From Paenibacillus sp. FSL R7-0345 (GTDB taxonomy: Bacteria; Bacillota; Bacilli; Paenibacillales; Paenibacillaceae), in contig NZ_CP152002.1 of assembly GCF_038595055.1 (NCBI RefSeq), positions 6,630,501-6,694,500 of the forward strand: DNA of 64,000 nt, written 5' to 3'. The notes below the pieces were generated by a model, which was not told where the DNA came from, ran no database searches, and saw only the letters and a list, made by a program, of their open reading frames with translations. Below are positions 36,259-44,987 of this stretch, piece by piece. The position numbers were made by a program, and so were the translations under genes. Within the stretch, counting starts at the first letter, position 1; each line of letters opens with the position of its first letter.

Positions 36259-37364
36259 ATTACTCTGTAATGGTTGTAGATGACGAATGGCCGGCGCTGG
36301 AACAGATGCGCGAGCTGCTGCAGCAATGTGAGAACATTGCGTCAATCCATGTTTTTGATAATCCCCGGGAGGCCTTCACGGCCGCCGCTGAGCTGAAGCC
36401 GGATCTGATCTTTCTCGATATTCAAATGCCCGAGCTCTCCGGGCTTGCCTTTGCGGAGAATCTGCTGCCGTTCTCACCGGATACGGAGATTGTGTTCGTA
36501 ACCGCCTACCGCAGCTACGCTGTTGAGGCTTTTGACCTCTCGGCGGCCGATTATCTGCTGAAGCCGGTAGACCCGCCCCGGCTGTTCAAAACCTGGTCCA
36601 AATTCCTTTCCAAGCGGATGCAATCCGGACAGCCCGGACAGGCAAGTCCAAGCGCACACTTTCAGTATCTTGGCGGCCATTCCTTAACCGGGCCGCTTGG
36701 CGCAGTCAAGTGGAGCACGCACAAGGCCGAGGAGTTGTTTGCTTATCTATGGATACATAAGCAAGGCAGTGTCAGTGTCATTCTGAACGACGTCTTTCCG
36801 CAGTGGAATTACGAGAAAGGTAAGCAGTATTTGCACACTACCGTCTATCAGATCCGCAAAACCTTAAAAAATGCCGCTCTGGGCGACAATATTGAACTGA
36901 CCTCGGACCGGGAGAATTATCGTCTGGAGGCCAGAGACATTGAAGGGGATGCTGAACGGTTCCAGGAAGCAGCCCTTGCTGCGCTCCAGGACAATAATCC
37001 GGACAAGCTGCGGGATGCCTCTTCCCTTTACAAGGGCGAGCTGCTGCAATCACTGGACAGCCTCTGGATTTATTCCGCCAGGGACAAATACCGCAAGCTG
37101 TACCTGAAGCTGCTGGAGCAGCTTACTCTGGGGCTTATCCAAACCGGCCGCCACTATGAGGCAGAGGAATACGCCCTGCGCCTGGCCGAGCTTGAGCCGC
37201 TGGAAGAAAGCTACGCCCTGCAGATCATCTCGCTCTATTATGAGATCGGCAAACCCCTAAGGGCCCAGCGGCGCTATACCCAGTTTCGTGATTCCTACAG
37301 GAACGAAATGGGCGGGGAGCTTCCCGAGTGGTTCCTCGAAGCATACGGGCGCCTCGGAAGCTGA
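36255..37364 (+). CDS. Response regulator with BTAD/SARP-type output
   Basis: The receiver domain (VVDDEWPALEQM, phosphoacceptor Asp in FLDIQMPELSG, Lys in YLLKPVD) is followed by a winged-helix OmpR/SARP-like DNA-binding region and a C-terminal BTAD-type helical-repeat domain (YKGELLQSLDSLWI, YEAEEYALRLAELEPLEESY). The first ATG (36270) would cut off the first receiver strand and lies 19 bases from GGTGAGG. A CTG at 36255, five bases from that site and overlapping the kinase stop codon as CTGA, restores NYSV before MVVDDE; I take it as the likely start. It is the partner of the hybrid kinase upstream, activating unknown genes. Confidence 0.85.
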   Translation: MNYSVMVVDDEWPALEQMRELLQQCENIASIHVFDNPREAFTAAAELKPDLIFLDIQMPELSGLAFAENLLPFSPDTEIVFVTAYRSYAVEAFDLSAADYLLKPVDPPRLFKTWSKFLSKRMQSGQPGQASPSAHFQYLGGHSLTGPLGAVKWSTHKAEELFAYLWIHKQGSVSVILNDVFPQWNYEKGKQYLHTTVYQIRKTLKNAALGDNIELTSDRENYRLEARDIEGDAERFQEAALAALQDNNPDKLRDASSLYKGELLQSLDSLWIYSARDKYRKLYLKLLEQLTLGLIQTGRHYEAEEYALRLAELEPLEESYALQIISLYYEIGKPLRAQRRYTQFRDSYRNEMGGELPEWFLEAYGRLGS

Positions 37365-37436
37365 TTGCACACTTCAGATAATCACGGGCACCAGGACGTC
37401 AGTTGGTATAATTTTTTGATGCTTAAGTTACAAAAA

Positions 37437-37472
37437 AGTAGCCCGGCAGCAGTCTGCCGGACTATTTTTTTT
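37437..37472 (+). terminator. Terminator of the kinase-regulator operon
   Basis: CCCGGCAG-CAGT-CTGCCGG stem, extended by AGTA and CTAT, followed by eight Ts. Confidence 0.85.
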
Positions 37473-37628
37473 CGCTATTTTTCGTATAAAGCGGTATCAT
37501 TTCGATTTTTTCTGCCAGTCTTCGACTTTTTATCAGTGTTTTATCAGTGACAAATAGTACCATTGATTTACAAGGCAATGATTATTACTCATCGGATAGT
37601 CTCATACGAGTATATGGAGGTTGTTACA

Positions 37629-38309
37629 TTGAACAGATGGCTGGGATTCAAAAAATATTTTAAAGGTACGAATTTACTGACACTTATGTTCTCCATGGTG
37701 CGCGAGGTCACTGTAGACAATACGCCGTCCGCTATGTCTGTAGAGGTTACAACCGACCAGGCTGCTTATGCGCCGGGAGACGAAGTAACTGTGATGGTGA
37801 ACCTGCGGAATTTTGCTCCGAACGACAGCGGCTACAGCTATATGAATTTTACTGTGCAATATGACAGTGAAGTTTTTGATAACTCAGAGTATCTTGTACA
37901 ATCAGCCTATAACGATTCTTCCTTTACACCAGGCAACGAGGTTGGCAACATTTTTCAGTTTAATTTCCTGAATCCGGTCGACGGAGGTGTTTACTTCGGA
38001 ATGGACACAACCATGCGCGGTATTGATATTCAAGTAGAAGCGAACTCGAAGCATGCGCAGATTCCTGCTGTTGATCAGACACTGCTTACCTTTAAACTCC
38101 GCGTGAAGGAGCATACCCTTGCATCCTCCGGCTCAATCAGTCTGGCCAATGAGTTCACCCGGATCAGAACATCCGAAGCTAACAACAGCTATTATCTATA
38201 TTCTCCGGACATCACCGCACTCGAATCCGAACCAGTAGCTATTGTCCCGACCCCTCAAGTCTCCGTATACTCGATGGGACCTAACGCTACTGCTCACCGC
38301 TTAGCTTAA
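37629..38309 (+). CDS. Cohesin-like beta-sandwich protein of unknown role
   Basis: I place the start at TTG 37629, nine bases after GGAGG, giving 226 residues. The domain (about 35-205) begins SVEVTTDQAAYAPGDEVTVMVNLRNFAP and continues YSYMNFTVQYDSEVFD and SGSISLANEFTRI, the pattern of cohesin-type domains in cellulosomal and anchoring proteins. The N-terminus (NRWLGFKKYFKGTNLLTLMFSMVREVTVDN) has a basic stretch and only a short hydrophobic segment, not a clean signal peptide, and no dockerin partner, SLH domain or sortase motif is seen. It may be a truncated remnant of a longer surface protein or a stand-alone secreted subunit. Terminator follows. Confidence 0.65.
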   Translation: MNRWLGFKKYFKGTNLLTLMFSMVREVTVDNTPSAMSVEVTTDQAAYAPGDEVTVMVNLRNFAPNDSGYSYMNFTVQYDSEVFDNSEYLVQSAYNDSSFTPGNEVGNIFQFNFLNPVDGGVYFGMDTTMRGIDIQVEANSKHAQIPAVDQTLLTFKLRVKEHTLASSGSISLANEFTRIRTSEANNSYYLYSPDITALESEPVAIVPTPQVSVYSMGPNATAHRLA

Positions 38310-38389
38310 TAATAGCCATTGTATGTATGTATTTATGTATGCTATCCGGCATATTTAATATAATTAACCAAACTTTTTAGTGATTAATC

Positions 38390-38437
38390 AGGCTTTTCTA
38401 CGTTTCTTATAACGGGATGCGGGAAAAGCCTTTTTTT
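38390..38437 (+). terminator. Terminator of the cohesin-like gene
   Basis: AGGCTTTTC (38390-38398) pairs with GAAAAGCCT (38423-38431), followed by a T-run, with a 24-base loop. Confidence 0.7.
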
Positions 38438-38516
38438 GTGTTGGTATTCCTGCTAATCCTGAGACAAGAATTTAAAGAACTTACTTCCCACACGCGGTAG
38501 ATAAAACTTCCTTCTA

Positions 38517-38568
38517 TACAAAAACTGCCGGTTGGCGGCGCACTAGGGTACGTCCGGCAACCGGCAGT
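38517..38568 (-). terminator. Terminator of the preT-preA-hydA operon
   Basis: On the minus strand ACTGCCGGTTG pairs with CAACCGGCAGT and is followed by TTTTTG, 30 bases after the last stop codon. Confidence 0.8.
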
Positions 38569-38597
38569 CTGCTATTTTTCTCCGATGATTCCTTATT

Positions 38598-38831
38598 TCA
38601 AATAGATGCCTCAACCGGCGCTGCCGGCCTGCCGCCGGCAAAAACGATTGTGGCCACATGCTTGCGTGCATCGGCCGTCAGCAGCAGCAGCTTCGCTGAA
38701 TCAGAGCCGCCGCGCACAAACGTCACCTCGGCACCGTCCAGATCCTCTTTTATATTCACGATTCCGTACCCCTGCTGCAGCAGCTTATCAACCGCTTGAC
38801 GTTCCTTGTCAAACTCCTCGAATGCTGACAT
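38598..38831 (-). CDS. Small unknown protein at the end of the pyrimidine-degradation operon
   Basis: The 77-residue protein starts at ATG 38831, one base after the hydA stop codon, with GGAGGAG nine bases upstream inside hydA. Sequence: an N-terminal helix (FEEFDKERQAVDKLLQQGY), then beta strands (GIVNIKEDLDGAEVTFV, KLLLLTADARKHVATIVF) and a short tail. I recognise no family and see no cysteines or metal motif. Tight coupling to hydA suggests a helper or regulator of dihydropyrimidinase or the dehydrogenase. A longer in-frame extension upstream would overlap hydA fully and is rejected. Confidence 0.7.
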   Translation of the reverse strand: MSAFEEFDKERQAVDKLLQQGYGIVNIKEDLDGAEVTFVRGGSDSAKLLLLTADARKHVATIVFAGGRPAAPVEASI

Positions 38832-38832
38832 A

Positions 38833-40260
38833 TCAGACCACTCCTCCGCTGATTTCCGCTTTGACAGGCAGCGCCGTTTCCGCCGCAAACCGTTTGCGGT
38901 GCAGGTATTTACCTGCTCCCGCCTGTCCGACGAACTGCTTGTCACGGATGACAAATTCCCCGCGGCTAAGCACTGAAACCGGCTCGCCTTTAACCTCGAA
39001 GCCTTCGAACGCATTGTAATCGACGTTCATGTGATGGGTGGCGGCAGACAGGGTTCTTTTCACGGATGGATCAAAGATGACAATGTCAGCATCACTGCCG
39101 ATTGCGATCGTCCCCTTCTGCGGAAAAAGGCCAAACAGCTTAGCACTGGAGGTGGAGATGATATCGACGAACTTATTCAGTGAGATGCGGCCCTTCTGCA
39201 CACCCTCGGAATACAGCAGGCTGAAGCGGTCCTCGATGGTCGGTCCGCCGTTCGGAATTTTGGAGAAATCACCGCGTCCAAGCTCCTTCTGTCCTTTAAA
39301 ATCGAACGAGCACTGGTCGGAGCCGATGGTCTGCAGCGAACCGTTCCACAGCGCATCCCACAGCACATCCTGATTCCACTGCTCACGCAGCGGCGGGGAC
39401 CAGACATACTTGGCACCTTCGAAGTCAGGCTTTTCAAGCGCAGTCTGATCCAGCACCAGGTACTGCGGGCAGGTCTCGCCGTACACGCGCAGCCCCTTCT
39501 TGCGGGCCTCGGCAATTTTCCATGCCGCTTCAGCACAGGTCACATGCACAACGTACAGCTGTGAATCAGTCAGCTCTGTCAAATAGGCAGCCCGGCCGGT
39601 GGCCTCACCTTCCAGCTCCGGCGGCCGGGTCAGCGCATGATAGATCGGGTCTGTATTGCCGGCGGCCAGCGCTTGATCCACCAGATACTCAATCACATCC
39701 CCGTTCTCTGCATGAACCATCACAAGTGCACCCTCCCGCTTCGCGGCCTGGAGCGTCTTGTACAACACCCCGTCATCAGCCTGGAAGGTGTTCTTATAGG
39801 CCATGAATACCTTCAGCGAGGTAATGCCTTCCTGCTCGATAATCTGCGGCAGCTCGCCAAGCACCCGGTCATTCAGCTCGGATACCATCAAGTGGAAGCT
39901 GTAGTCAATCACCGCTTTATCCTGCGATTTGTTATGCCACGTATCCACAGCGCTCTGCAGCGGCTGGCCTTTGGCAGTCAGACAGAAATCAATCACTGTA
40001 GTCGTGCCGCCGTAAGCAGCAGCGATCGTCCCGCTCTCAAAGTCATCAGCCGTAACGGTTCCGCCAAACGGCATATCTAGATGGGTATGGGGGTCAATTC
40101 CGCCGGGGAATACGTAGCAGCCGGAGGCGTCCACTATTTCAGCACCCGGCACATCCAGGTTGAGGCCGATCCCGGCCACAATCCCGTTTTCGATCAGGAC
40201 ATCTCCTGTATACGTGTCTGCAGCAGTGACGATAATGCCGTTCTTGATGATTTTTGCCAT
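38833..40260 (-). CDS. hydA: Dihydropyrimidinase
   Basis: The 475-residue amidohydrolase has the metal-binding HxH (DPHTHLDMP, near residue 58), the carboxylated lysine in SLKVFMAYKN, and further ligands in VMVHAENGD and YVVHVTCAEA, plus the Asp in IGSDQCSFD. It opens dihydrouracil or dihydrothymine to N-carbamoyl-beta-amino acids in the cytoplasm; relatives called D-hydantoinases act on 5-substituted hydantoins. The genomic place directly after preA makes the pyrimidine role likely. The ATG follows GGAGGTGG, one base after the preA stop codon, so expression is coupled. Confidence 0.93.
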   Translation of the reverse strand: MAKIIKNGIIVTAADTYTGDVLIENGIVAGIGLNLDVPGAEIVDASGCYVFPGGIDPHTHLDMPFGGTVTADDFESGTIAAAYGGTTTVIDFCLTAKGQPLQSAVDTWHNKSQDKAVIDYSFHLMVSELNDRVLGELPQIIEQEGITSLKVFMAYKNTFQADDGVLYKTLQAAKREGALVMVHAENGDVIEYLVDQALAAGNTDPIYHALTRPPELEGEATGRAAYLTELTDSQLYVVHVTCAEAAWKIAEARKKGLRVYGETCPQYLVLDQTALEKPDFEGAKYVWSPPLREQWNQDVLWDALWNGSLQTIGSDQCSFDFKGQKELGRGDFSKIPNGGPTIEDRFSLLYSEGVQKGRISLNKFVDIISTSSAKLFGLFPQKGTIAIGSDADIVIFDPSVKRTLSAATHHMNVDYNAFEGFEVKGEPVSVLSRGEFVIRDKQFVGQAGAGKYLHRKRFAAETALPVKAEISGGVV

Positions 40261-40261
40261 C

Positions 40262-41551
40262 CTAGACCACCTCCGCTTCTGAGTATGAGCCGTTCAGGGT
40301 GCTGATCACCTTCTGCCGCTGGTTCCAGGTCATCGGGGCAGCCCCGCTGTCCAGCGCGATCATATCGATTGCGCCATCGGCCGGGCAGACAATGGAACAC
40401 AGGTTGCAGCCTACACAATCTTCCTCACGGACCTGCAAGACTGCTTTGCCGTCAGCATTCGTCAGCATATCGATACATTGATGCGAGGCATCCTCGCAGG
40501 CAATATGGCACTTGTTACAGTTGATGCAGTTCTCTTCATTAATCCGCGCAACCACTTTGTAATTAAGGTCCAGGTCACCCCAGTTGGAGTATTTCGGCAC
40601 CGACTTGCCGATCAGTTCCGTCACTGAAGCAAGCCCCATGTCATCCAGATAGTTGTTCAGGCCGTCGATCATTTCCTCCACAATCCGGAAGCCGTGATGC
40701 ATGACTGCCGTACAGACCTGGATGCCGGTAGAGCCCATCAGCATGAACTCAACCACATCCTGCCAGGTGGAGATCCCGCCGATTCCCGAGATTGGTACAC
40801 CGACTCCGCGGTCACGGGCACATTCGGCCACCATGCTCAGGGCAATCGGCTTCACCGCCGGGCCGCAGTAGCCGCCGTGCGCACCTTGGCCGCCGACATT
40901 AGGAATCGTATTCCAGCTGTGAATATCCACTCCAGCCAGGCTGTTGATCGTATTAATCAGGCTGATCGCGTCCGCGCCGCCTTTCACGGCATGCCGGGCA
41001 ACAACCGTAATGTCGGTAATATTGGGCGTAAGCTTCACGATTACCGGTGTGGTCGCCACTTCTTTGACCCAGGTGGTCTGCGCCTGCACCAGATCGGGCT
41101 GCTGGCCAGAGGCAGCGCCCATTCCGCGTTCAGCCATCCCGTGCGGGCAGCCGAAGTTCAGCTCCAGTCCGTCGACACCGACGTCCTCCACCCTTTTAAC
41201 AATCTCATGCCATTTTTCCCGTTTCGGCTCTACCATCAGGGAGGCAATCACCGCATGATCCGGGAACCGTTTCTTCGTTTCATAGATTTCCTTCAGGTTA
41301 ACCTCCAGCGGGCGGTCCGTAATCAGCTCAATATTGTTAAAGCCGGCTACGCGCTGCCCGTTGAAATGAACCGCAGCAAAACGGGAAGAGGTATTAATAA
41401 TCGGGTCGCCCAGTGTCTTCCATACGGCACCTCCCCACCCGGCCTCGAAGGCCCGCTGTACCTGATAGCCTGTATTGGTAGGCGGCGCAGAGGCCAGCCA
41501 GAACGGATTGGGTGATTTAATTCCTGCAAGATCAATTCGCAGATCTGCCAT
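40262..41551 (-). CDS. preA: Dihydropyrimidine dehydrogenase, catalytic subunit PreA
   Basis: The 429-residue protein has a dihydroorotate-dehydrogenase-like FMN barrel: KTLGDPIINTSSRF near the N-terminus, ELNFGCPHGMAERGMGAA with the substrate-binding and base residues, and a glycine-rich phosphate site (GIGGISTW, GSTGIQVCTAVM). The C-terminus carries two 4Fe-4S ferredoxin sets, CINCNKCHIAC with a fourth Cys, and CVGCNLCSIVCP. With PreT it reduces uracil and thymine using NADH. ATG after GGGAGGGAA. It is between preT and hydA. Confidence 0.94.
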   Translation of the reverse strand: MADLRIDLAGIKSPNPFWLASAPPTNTGYQVQRAFEAGWGGAVWKTLGDPIINTSSRFAAVHFNGQRVAGFNNIELITDRPLEVNLKEIYETKKRFPDHAVIASLMVEPKREKWHEIVKRVEDVGVDGLELNFGCPHGMAERGMGAASGQQPDLVQAQTTWVKEVATTPVIVKLTPNITDITVVARHAVKGGADAISLINTINSLAGVDIHSWNTIPNVGGQGAHGGYCGPAVKPIALSMVAECARDRGVGVPISGIGGISTWQDVVEFMLMGSTGIQVCTAVMHHGFRIVEEMIDGLNNYLDDMGLASVTELIGKSVPKYSNWGDLDLNYKVVARINEENCINCNKCHIACEDASHQCIDMLTNADGKAVLQVREEDCVGCNLCSIVCPADGAIDMIALDSGAAPMTWNQRQKVISTLNGSYSEAEVV

Positions 41552-41625
41552 AGTTGTTCCCTCCCTGTCATATGTAGTCCGGGGATAACCGCCGGGCCCG
41601 CTACTCCTTTTCCTTCATAAAACGG

Positions 41626-43017
41626 TTAAACCGCAGAACCAACTACACTGTCCTGCAATCCGGATAATTGCTTCACTATCGCATATGCCGCATCCTTGCC
41701 CTGCTGGGCAGCCGATACAACCATCGCCTCCCCGTTGCCGGAGCCGAAGACGATATCGCCCGCAGCATAAATCATCGGATCAGAGGTCCGCCCGGTCTTC
41801 CGGTCAATCCGTACCACACCCCAATCGTGTTCCAGGCCCAGCGACTCAATCAGGTCAATCCGCCGCTTCTGGCCAATTGCGACAACTACCGCATCAACCG
41901 GCATTATGAATTCCGAGCCGTCAACCGGCATCGGCTTCAGGCGCCCGTCCTTACCGATCTCGCCGGTCAGCTTCATCTGCACACATTCCAGCCCGGTCAC
42001 ATTACCCAACTCATCGCCGACAATCCGTTTGGGCAGGGTCAGCCAGCTGAATTCCACGCCTTCCTGCTTGGCGAATTCATATTCAAAGTCGTAGGCCGTC
42101 ATCTCATTGCGGGTCCGGCGGTAGACCATTTTCACATTCGCCGCCCCAAGTCTTGCTGAGCAGGTGGCCGCATCAATCGCGGTGTTGCCTGCACCAATAA
42201 CTGCCACGCGCTGGCCCATCAGCTCCAGGGTCGGAATTCCCGTCTTGGTCGTCTCTACCAGCTCAATGGCATCATATACACCGGACAGCTTCTCGCCTTC
42301 AATCCCCAGCGGCGGTACATATCCCATTCCGGCAGCAAGTACAATGGCATCATATTCTCCCCTGAGCTCCTCCACAGTGATATCAACACCCACCTTAACA
42401 CCAGTCCGGATCTCTACGCCCAGCTTCTCAACCTGTTCGACTTCCCATAGCGAGATAGACTGCGGAAGCCGGAAAGAGACGATTCCGTGTGTATCCAGGC
42501 CGCCGGCCAGCTGCTTGGCCTCATAGACCACCACAGTAAAGCCTTCCCGGGCCAGCTCTCTGGCGGCGGATAAGCCGGCCGGACCTCCGCCGATAACAGC
42601 AACTTTTTTGCCGTTCGGCGCGCCGGCCTTGAATAGCTGAACCCCGCTGTTAATGGCCCAGTCCGTGGCATAACGCTGCAGCAGCCCGATCTGGATGGGG
42701 GCCGAGGCATCATTCAGTACACAGGCACCCTCGCAGAGCTCCTCGGTCGGGCAGACCCGGGCGCAGCTGGCTCCGACCGGATTGGACTCCATGATCGTCA
42801 TGGCCGAGCCCTTCAGATTGCCGGTGGCAATCCGCTTAATAAAGGAAGGAATATTGATGCCGGTAGGGCAGGCCTTAATGCAGGGTGCATCATAGCAATA
42901 GAGGCAGCGGTTGGATTCCTCGGCCGCACCTTTACGGCTGAGTCCGGGCTCCGCCTCGGCGAAATTGCGCATGAACATATCAGGTGTAAATGCAGTTAAC
43001 GGAGAAGTGTGCTCCAT
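41626..43017 (-). CDS. preT: Dihydropyrimidine dehydrogenase, FAD/Fe-S subunit PreT
   Basis: The 463-residue protein is a glutamate-synthase-small-subunit-like flavoprotein. N-terminal cysteines for two Fe-S clusters are seen (CLYCYDAPCIKACPTG; CARVCPTEELCEGAC), followed by an FAD dinucleotide motif (VAVIGGGPAGLSAARELA), an NAD(P) motif (VAVIGAGNTAIDAATC) and the C-terminal IYAAGDIVFG. It passes electrons from NADH to PreA. First gene of its operon, divergent from pucR across a 281-bp region that must hold both promoters. ATG after AAAGGGAGGG. Confidence 0.94.
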   Translation of the reverse strand: MEHTSPLTAFTPDMFMRNFAEAEPGLSRKGAAEESNRCLYCYDAPCIKACPTGINIPSFIKRIATGNLKGSAMTIMESNPVGASCARVCPTEELCEGACVLNDASAPIQIGLLQRYATDWAINSGVQLFKAGAPNGKKVAVIGGGPAGLSAARELAREGFTVVVYEAKQLAGGLDTHGIVSFRLPQSISLWEVEQVEKLGVEIRTGVKVGVDITVEELRGEYDAIVLAAGMGYVPPLGIEGEKLSGVYDAIELVETTKTGIPTLELMGQRVAVIGAGNTAIDAATCSARLGAANVKMVYRRTRNEMTAYDFEYEFAKQEGVEFSWLTLPKRIVGDELGNVTGLECVQMKLTGEIGKDGRLKPMPVDGSEFIMPVDAVVVAIGQKRRIDLIESLGLEHDWGVVRIDRKTGRTSDPMIYAAGDIVFGSGNGEAMVVSAAQQGKDAAYAIVKQLSGLQDSVVGSAV

Positions 43018-43230
43018 CAGTTATCCCTCCCTTTTAATAGTAGCCAGATGCACATTAATGTTATATATGTTTACATTATTACGATAATATTCTTAATATT
43101 TTGCTTACACTCCGGGCTTTATGTAGTAAAATATAGTTAAAACCTCATAAAACCGTTTGCCCCGCAGCACATTAAGTTATATTTCCTAACATATCATATT
43201 CAAACTATATCCATTTCGTTTTTTTGTTAC

Positions 43231-43249
43231 ATTAGACACATTGTCTAAT
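43231..43249. promoter_or_regulatory. Candidate operator between preT and pucR
   Basis: ATTAGACA-CAT-TGTCTAAT is a perfect 8-bp inverted repeat, 50 bp before the pucR start. A related pair of half-sites (CTAGACAAA...TTTGTCTAG) lies upstream of the importer operon. It could be the PucR-type protein's binding site. A palindrome ACATTAATGT (43052-43061) also lies near preT. No other gene is seen in 43018-43298. Confidence 0.5.
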
Positions 43250-43298
43250 TTCAAAAGTGTATTTTTTACGCAGGAGAATCGATCGAGGGGGAACGCAT

Positions 43299-44987
43299 AT
43301 GGATTGGGAACTTGTATTTACAGTCCGCGACGCACTGAGAAGACCGATGTTCGCAGATGCCGAAATGATCGGCGGAAAAAACGGGCTGAACCGGGCAATC
43401 CGCTGGGTGCATGTACTGGAGAGCGCCAGCTTCGAGAGTCTGATCCACGGTGAGGAAATGATCCTCACAACAGGGATGGGAGCCAGCGCCGACATAGAGG
43501 CTTCCTTGGACTTCATGCATAATCTGATTGATAAAAATGCCGCTTGTCTGTGTATCGAGCTGGGAGCTTACTTTAGCACCATTCCGCAAGAGATGATCGG
43601 GCTCGCTAACCGCCATGACTTTCCGCTGATTGTATTCACCCGTACCGTACGCTTCGTAGATATTACACTTGACCTGCACTCTCTCATCATCAACCGCCAT
43701 CACCGGATGCTGCAGGAGCTGGAGAGTATCTCCCGCGAATTCCACCGTCTCACCCTGACCTCACAAGGTACCATGAAAGTCCTGCAGTTATTATGCAAAA
43801 GCACCCGCACCCAGATTGTCTATATGCAGCTCCAGGGTAAGCCCTTATTCTTTCCTGCACTCCCGCCGGAGGAGCAGCTCCCGCTGCTGGGCTTCTTCGA
43901 ATCACTGAATGACGAGCTTGAAGGTATACAGCCTGATGCCGCGCCCTGCTTCCGGGAATTTGGACACAGGAAAGTTGCCCTGAAGCCGGTAGGGGCGCTC
44001 GACCAGACCTGGGCGTATATTATGATGGTCAGCAACCACAAGCCGCAGGAATTTGACTGTCTGCTGCTCGATTCCGCCTCCCTCTCAATTGCCCAGGAGC
44101 TGCTGCGCACCCGTTATATGGAAGAGCGCAAGCTGTTCTCCGAAAATCTCTGGGTCGACGAGCTGATTAGCGGACGGACCCGGGATGACAACCGGCTCAA
44201 GGCACTGGTCGGCCCGGATTTTAATGTTTTAAATGAGCTAAGCTACCAGGTCTGTCTGATTGAAATCGAGAATCCGCGCGATGTCCGCTGGAACAGCTCG
44301 GAGAATGATTGGGAATCCATCACCTTCCACCTTTCACTCATCCTGAGATCCCTCTTCGAAAAATACTCTCTGCGGCCGCTGATCACTCTGAAGAACAACC
44401 GGCTTACCGTTATCGCACTAGATATCCAGTCCAGACTTCCCGGCAAGCTGCGCCTGCAGCAAGCTTTGGATGCACTGCAGCACATCCGGGCCGATGAAAA
44501 ACTGAAGGACCTGCAGCTCGTCACCGGAGTCAGCAAGTCCCACAAGGGCCTGAAACAGGCATACGCCGGTTATCAGGAAGCCGTACAATCTCTGTCGCTT
44601 TATTCTTGTTACCAGAAGCCGGTGCTGTTCTACGAAGAGCTAGGCGTGTTTCAGCTGCTCCTCAATCTGAATGACGGCAAGACACTGGAGAACTTCATCC
44701 GCAGCTATCTGGGACCGCTGATTGACCATGACCAGTCCAAGGGCAGCGAGCTGCTGCTGACACTTCGCGTGTTCCTCGATCATGACGGCTCCAAGCAAAT
44801 CGCCGCCCGCAATCTGTTCATCGTCAGACAGTCTCTTTACTACCGGCTGGACAAAATCACAGAGCTGCTGGGCGATGACTTCATGCTCCCCGAGAACCGC
44901 ATCTCGATCCAGGTTGCCCTGCGCGCCTACCAGCTGCTGTATCCGGATAAGCTTACGCTCCCCAGCTCCCGTTCAGCACAGCTGTGA
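43299..44987 (+). CDS. PucR-family transcriptional regulator
   Basis: The 562-residue protein has the N-terminal PucR purine/pyrimidine-sensing domain (FTVRDALRRPMFADAEMIGG, GEEMILTTGMG) and the C-terminal helix-turn-helix (FLDHDGSKQIAARNLFIVRQSLYYRLDKI). Such proteins activate catabolic operons in response to ring compounds or their breakdown products. Placed between the two halves of the pyrimidine-degradation locus, it is the obvious regulator of both. I use ATG 43299 (GAGGGGG before it), not an earlier start that would cover the operator. Its 3' end overlaps the aminotransferase gene by 35 bp on the other strand. Confidence 0.9.
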   Translation: MDWELVFTVRDALRRPMFADAEMIGGKNGLNRAIRWVHVLESASFESLIHGEEMILTTGMGASADIEASLDFMHNLIDKNAACLCIELGAYFSTIPQEMIGLANRHDFPLIVFTRTVRFVDITLDLHSLIINRHHRMLQELESISREFHRLTLTSQGTMKVLQLLCKSTRTQIVYMQLQGKPLFFPALPPEEQLPLLGFFESLNDELEGIQPDAAPCFREFGHRKVALKPVGALDQTWAYIMMVSNHKPQEFDCLLLDSASLSIAQELLRTRYMEERKLFSENLWVDELISGRTRDDNRLKALVGPDFNVLNELSYQVCLIEIENPRDVRWNSSENDWESITFHLSLILRSLFEKYSLRPLITLKNNRLTVIALDIQSRLPGKLRLQQALDALQHIRADEKLKDLQLVTGVSKSHKGLKQAYAGYQEAVQSLSLYSCYQKPVLFYEELGVFQLLLNLNDGKTLENFIRSYLGPLIDHDQSKGSELLLTLRVFLDHDGSKQIAARNLFIVRQSLYYRLDKITELLGDDFMLPENRISIQVALRAYQLLYPDKLTLPSSRSAQL

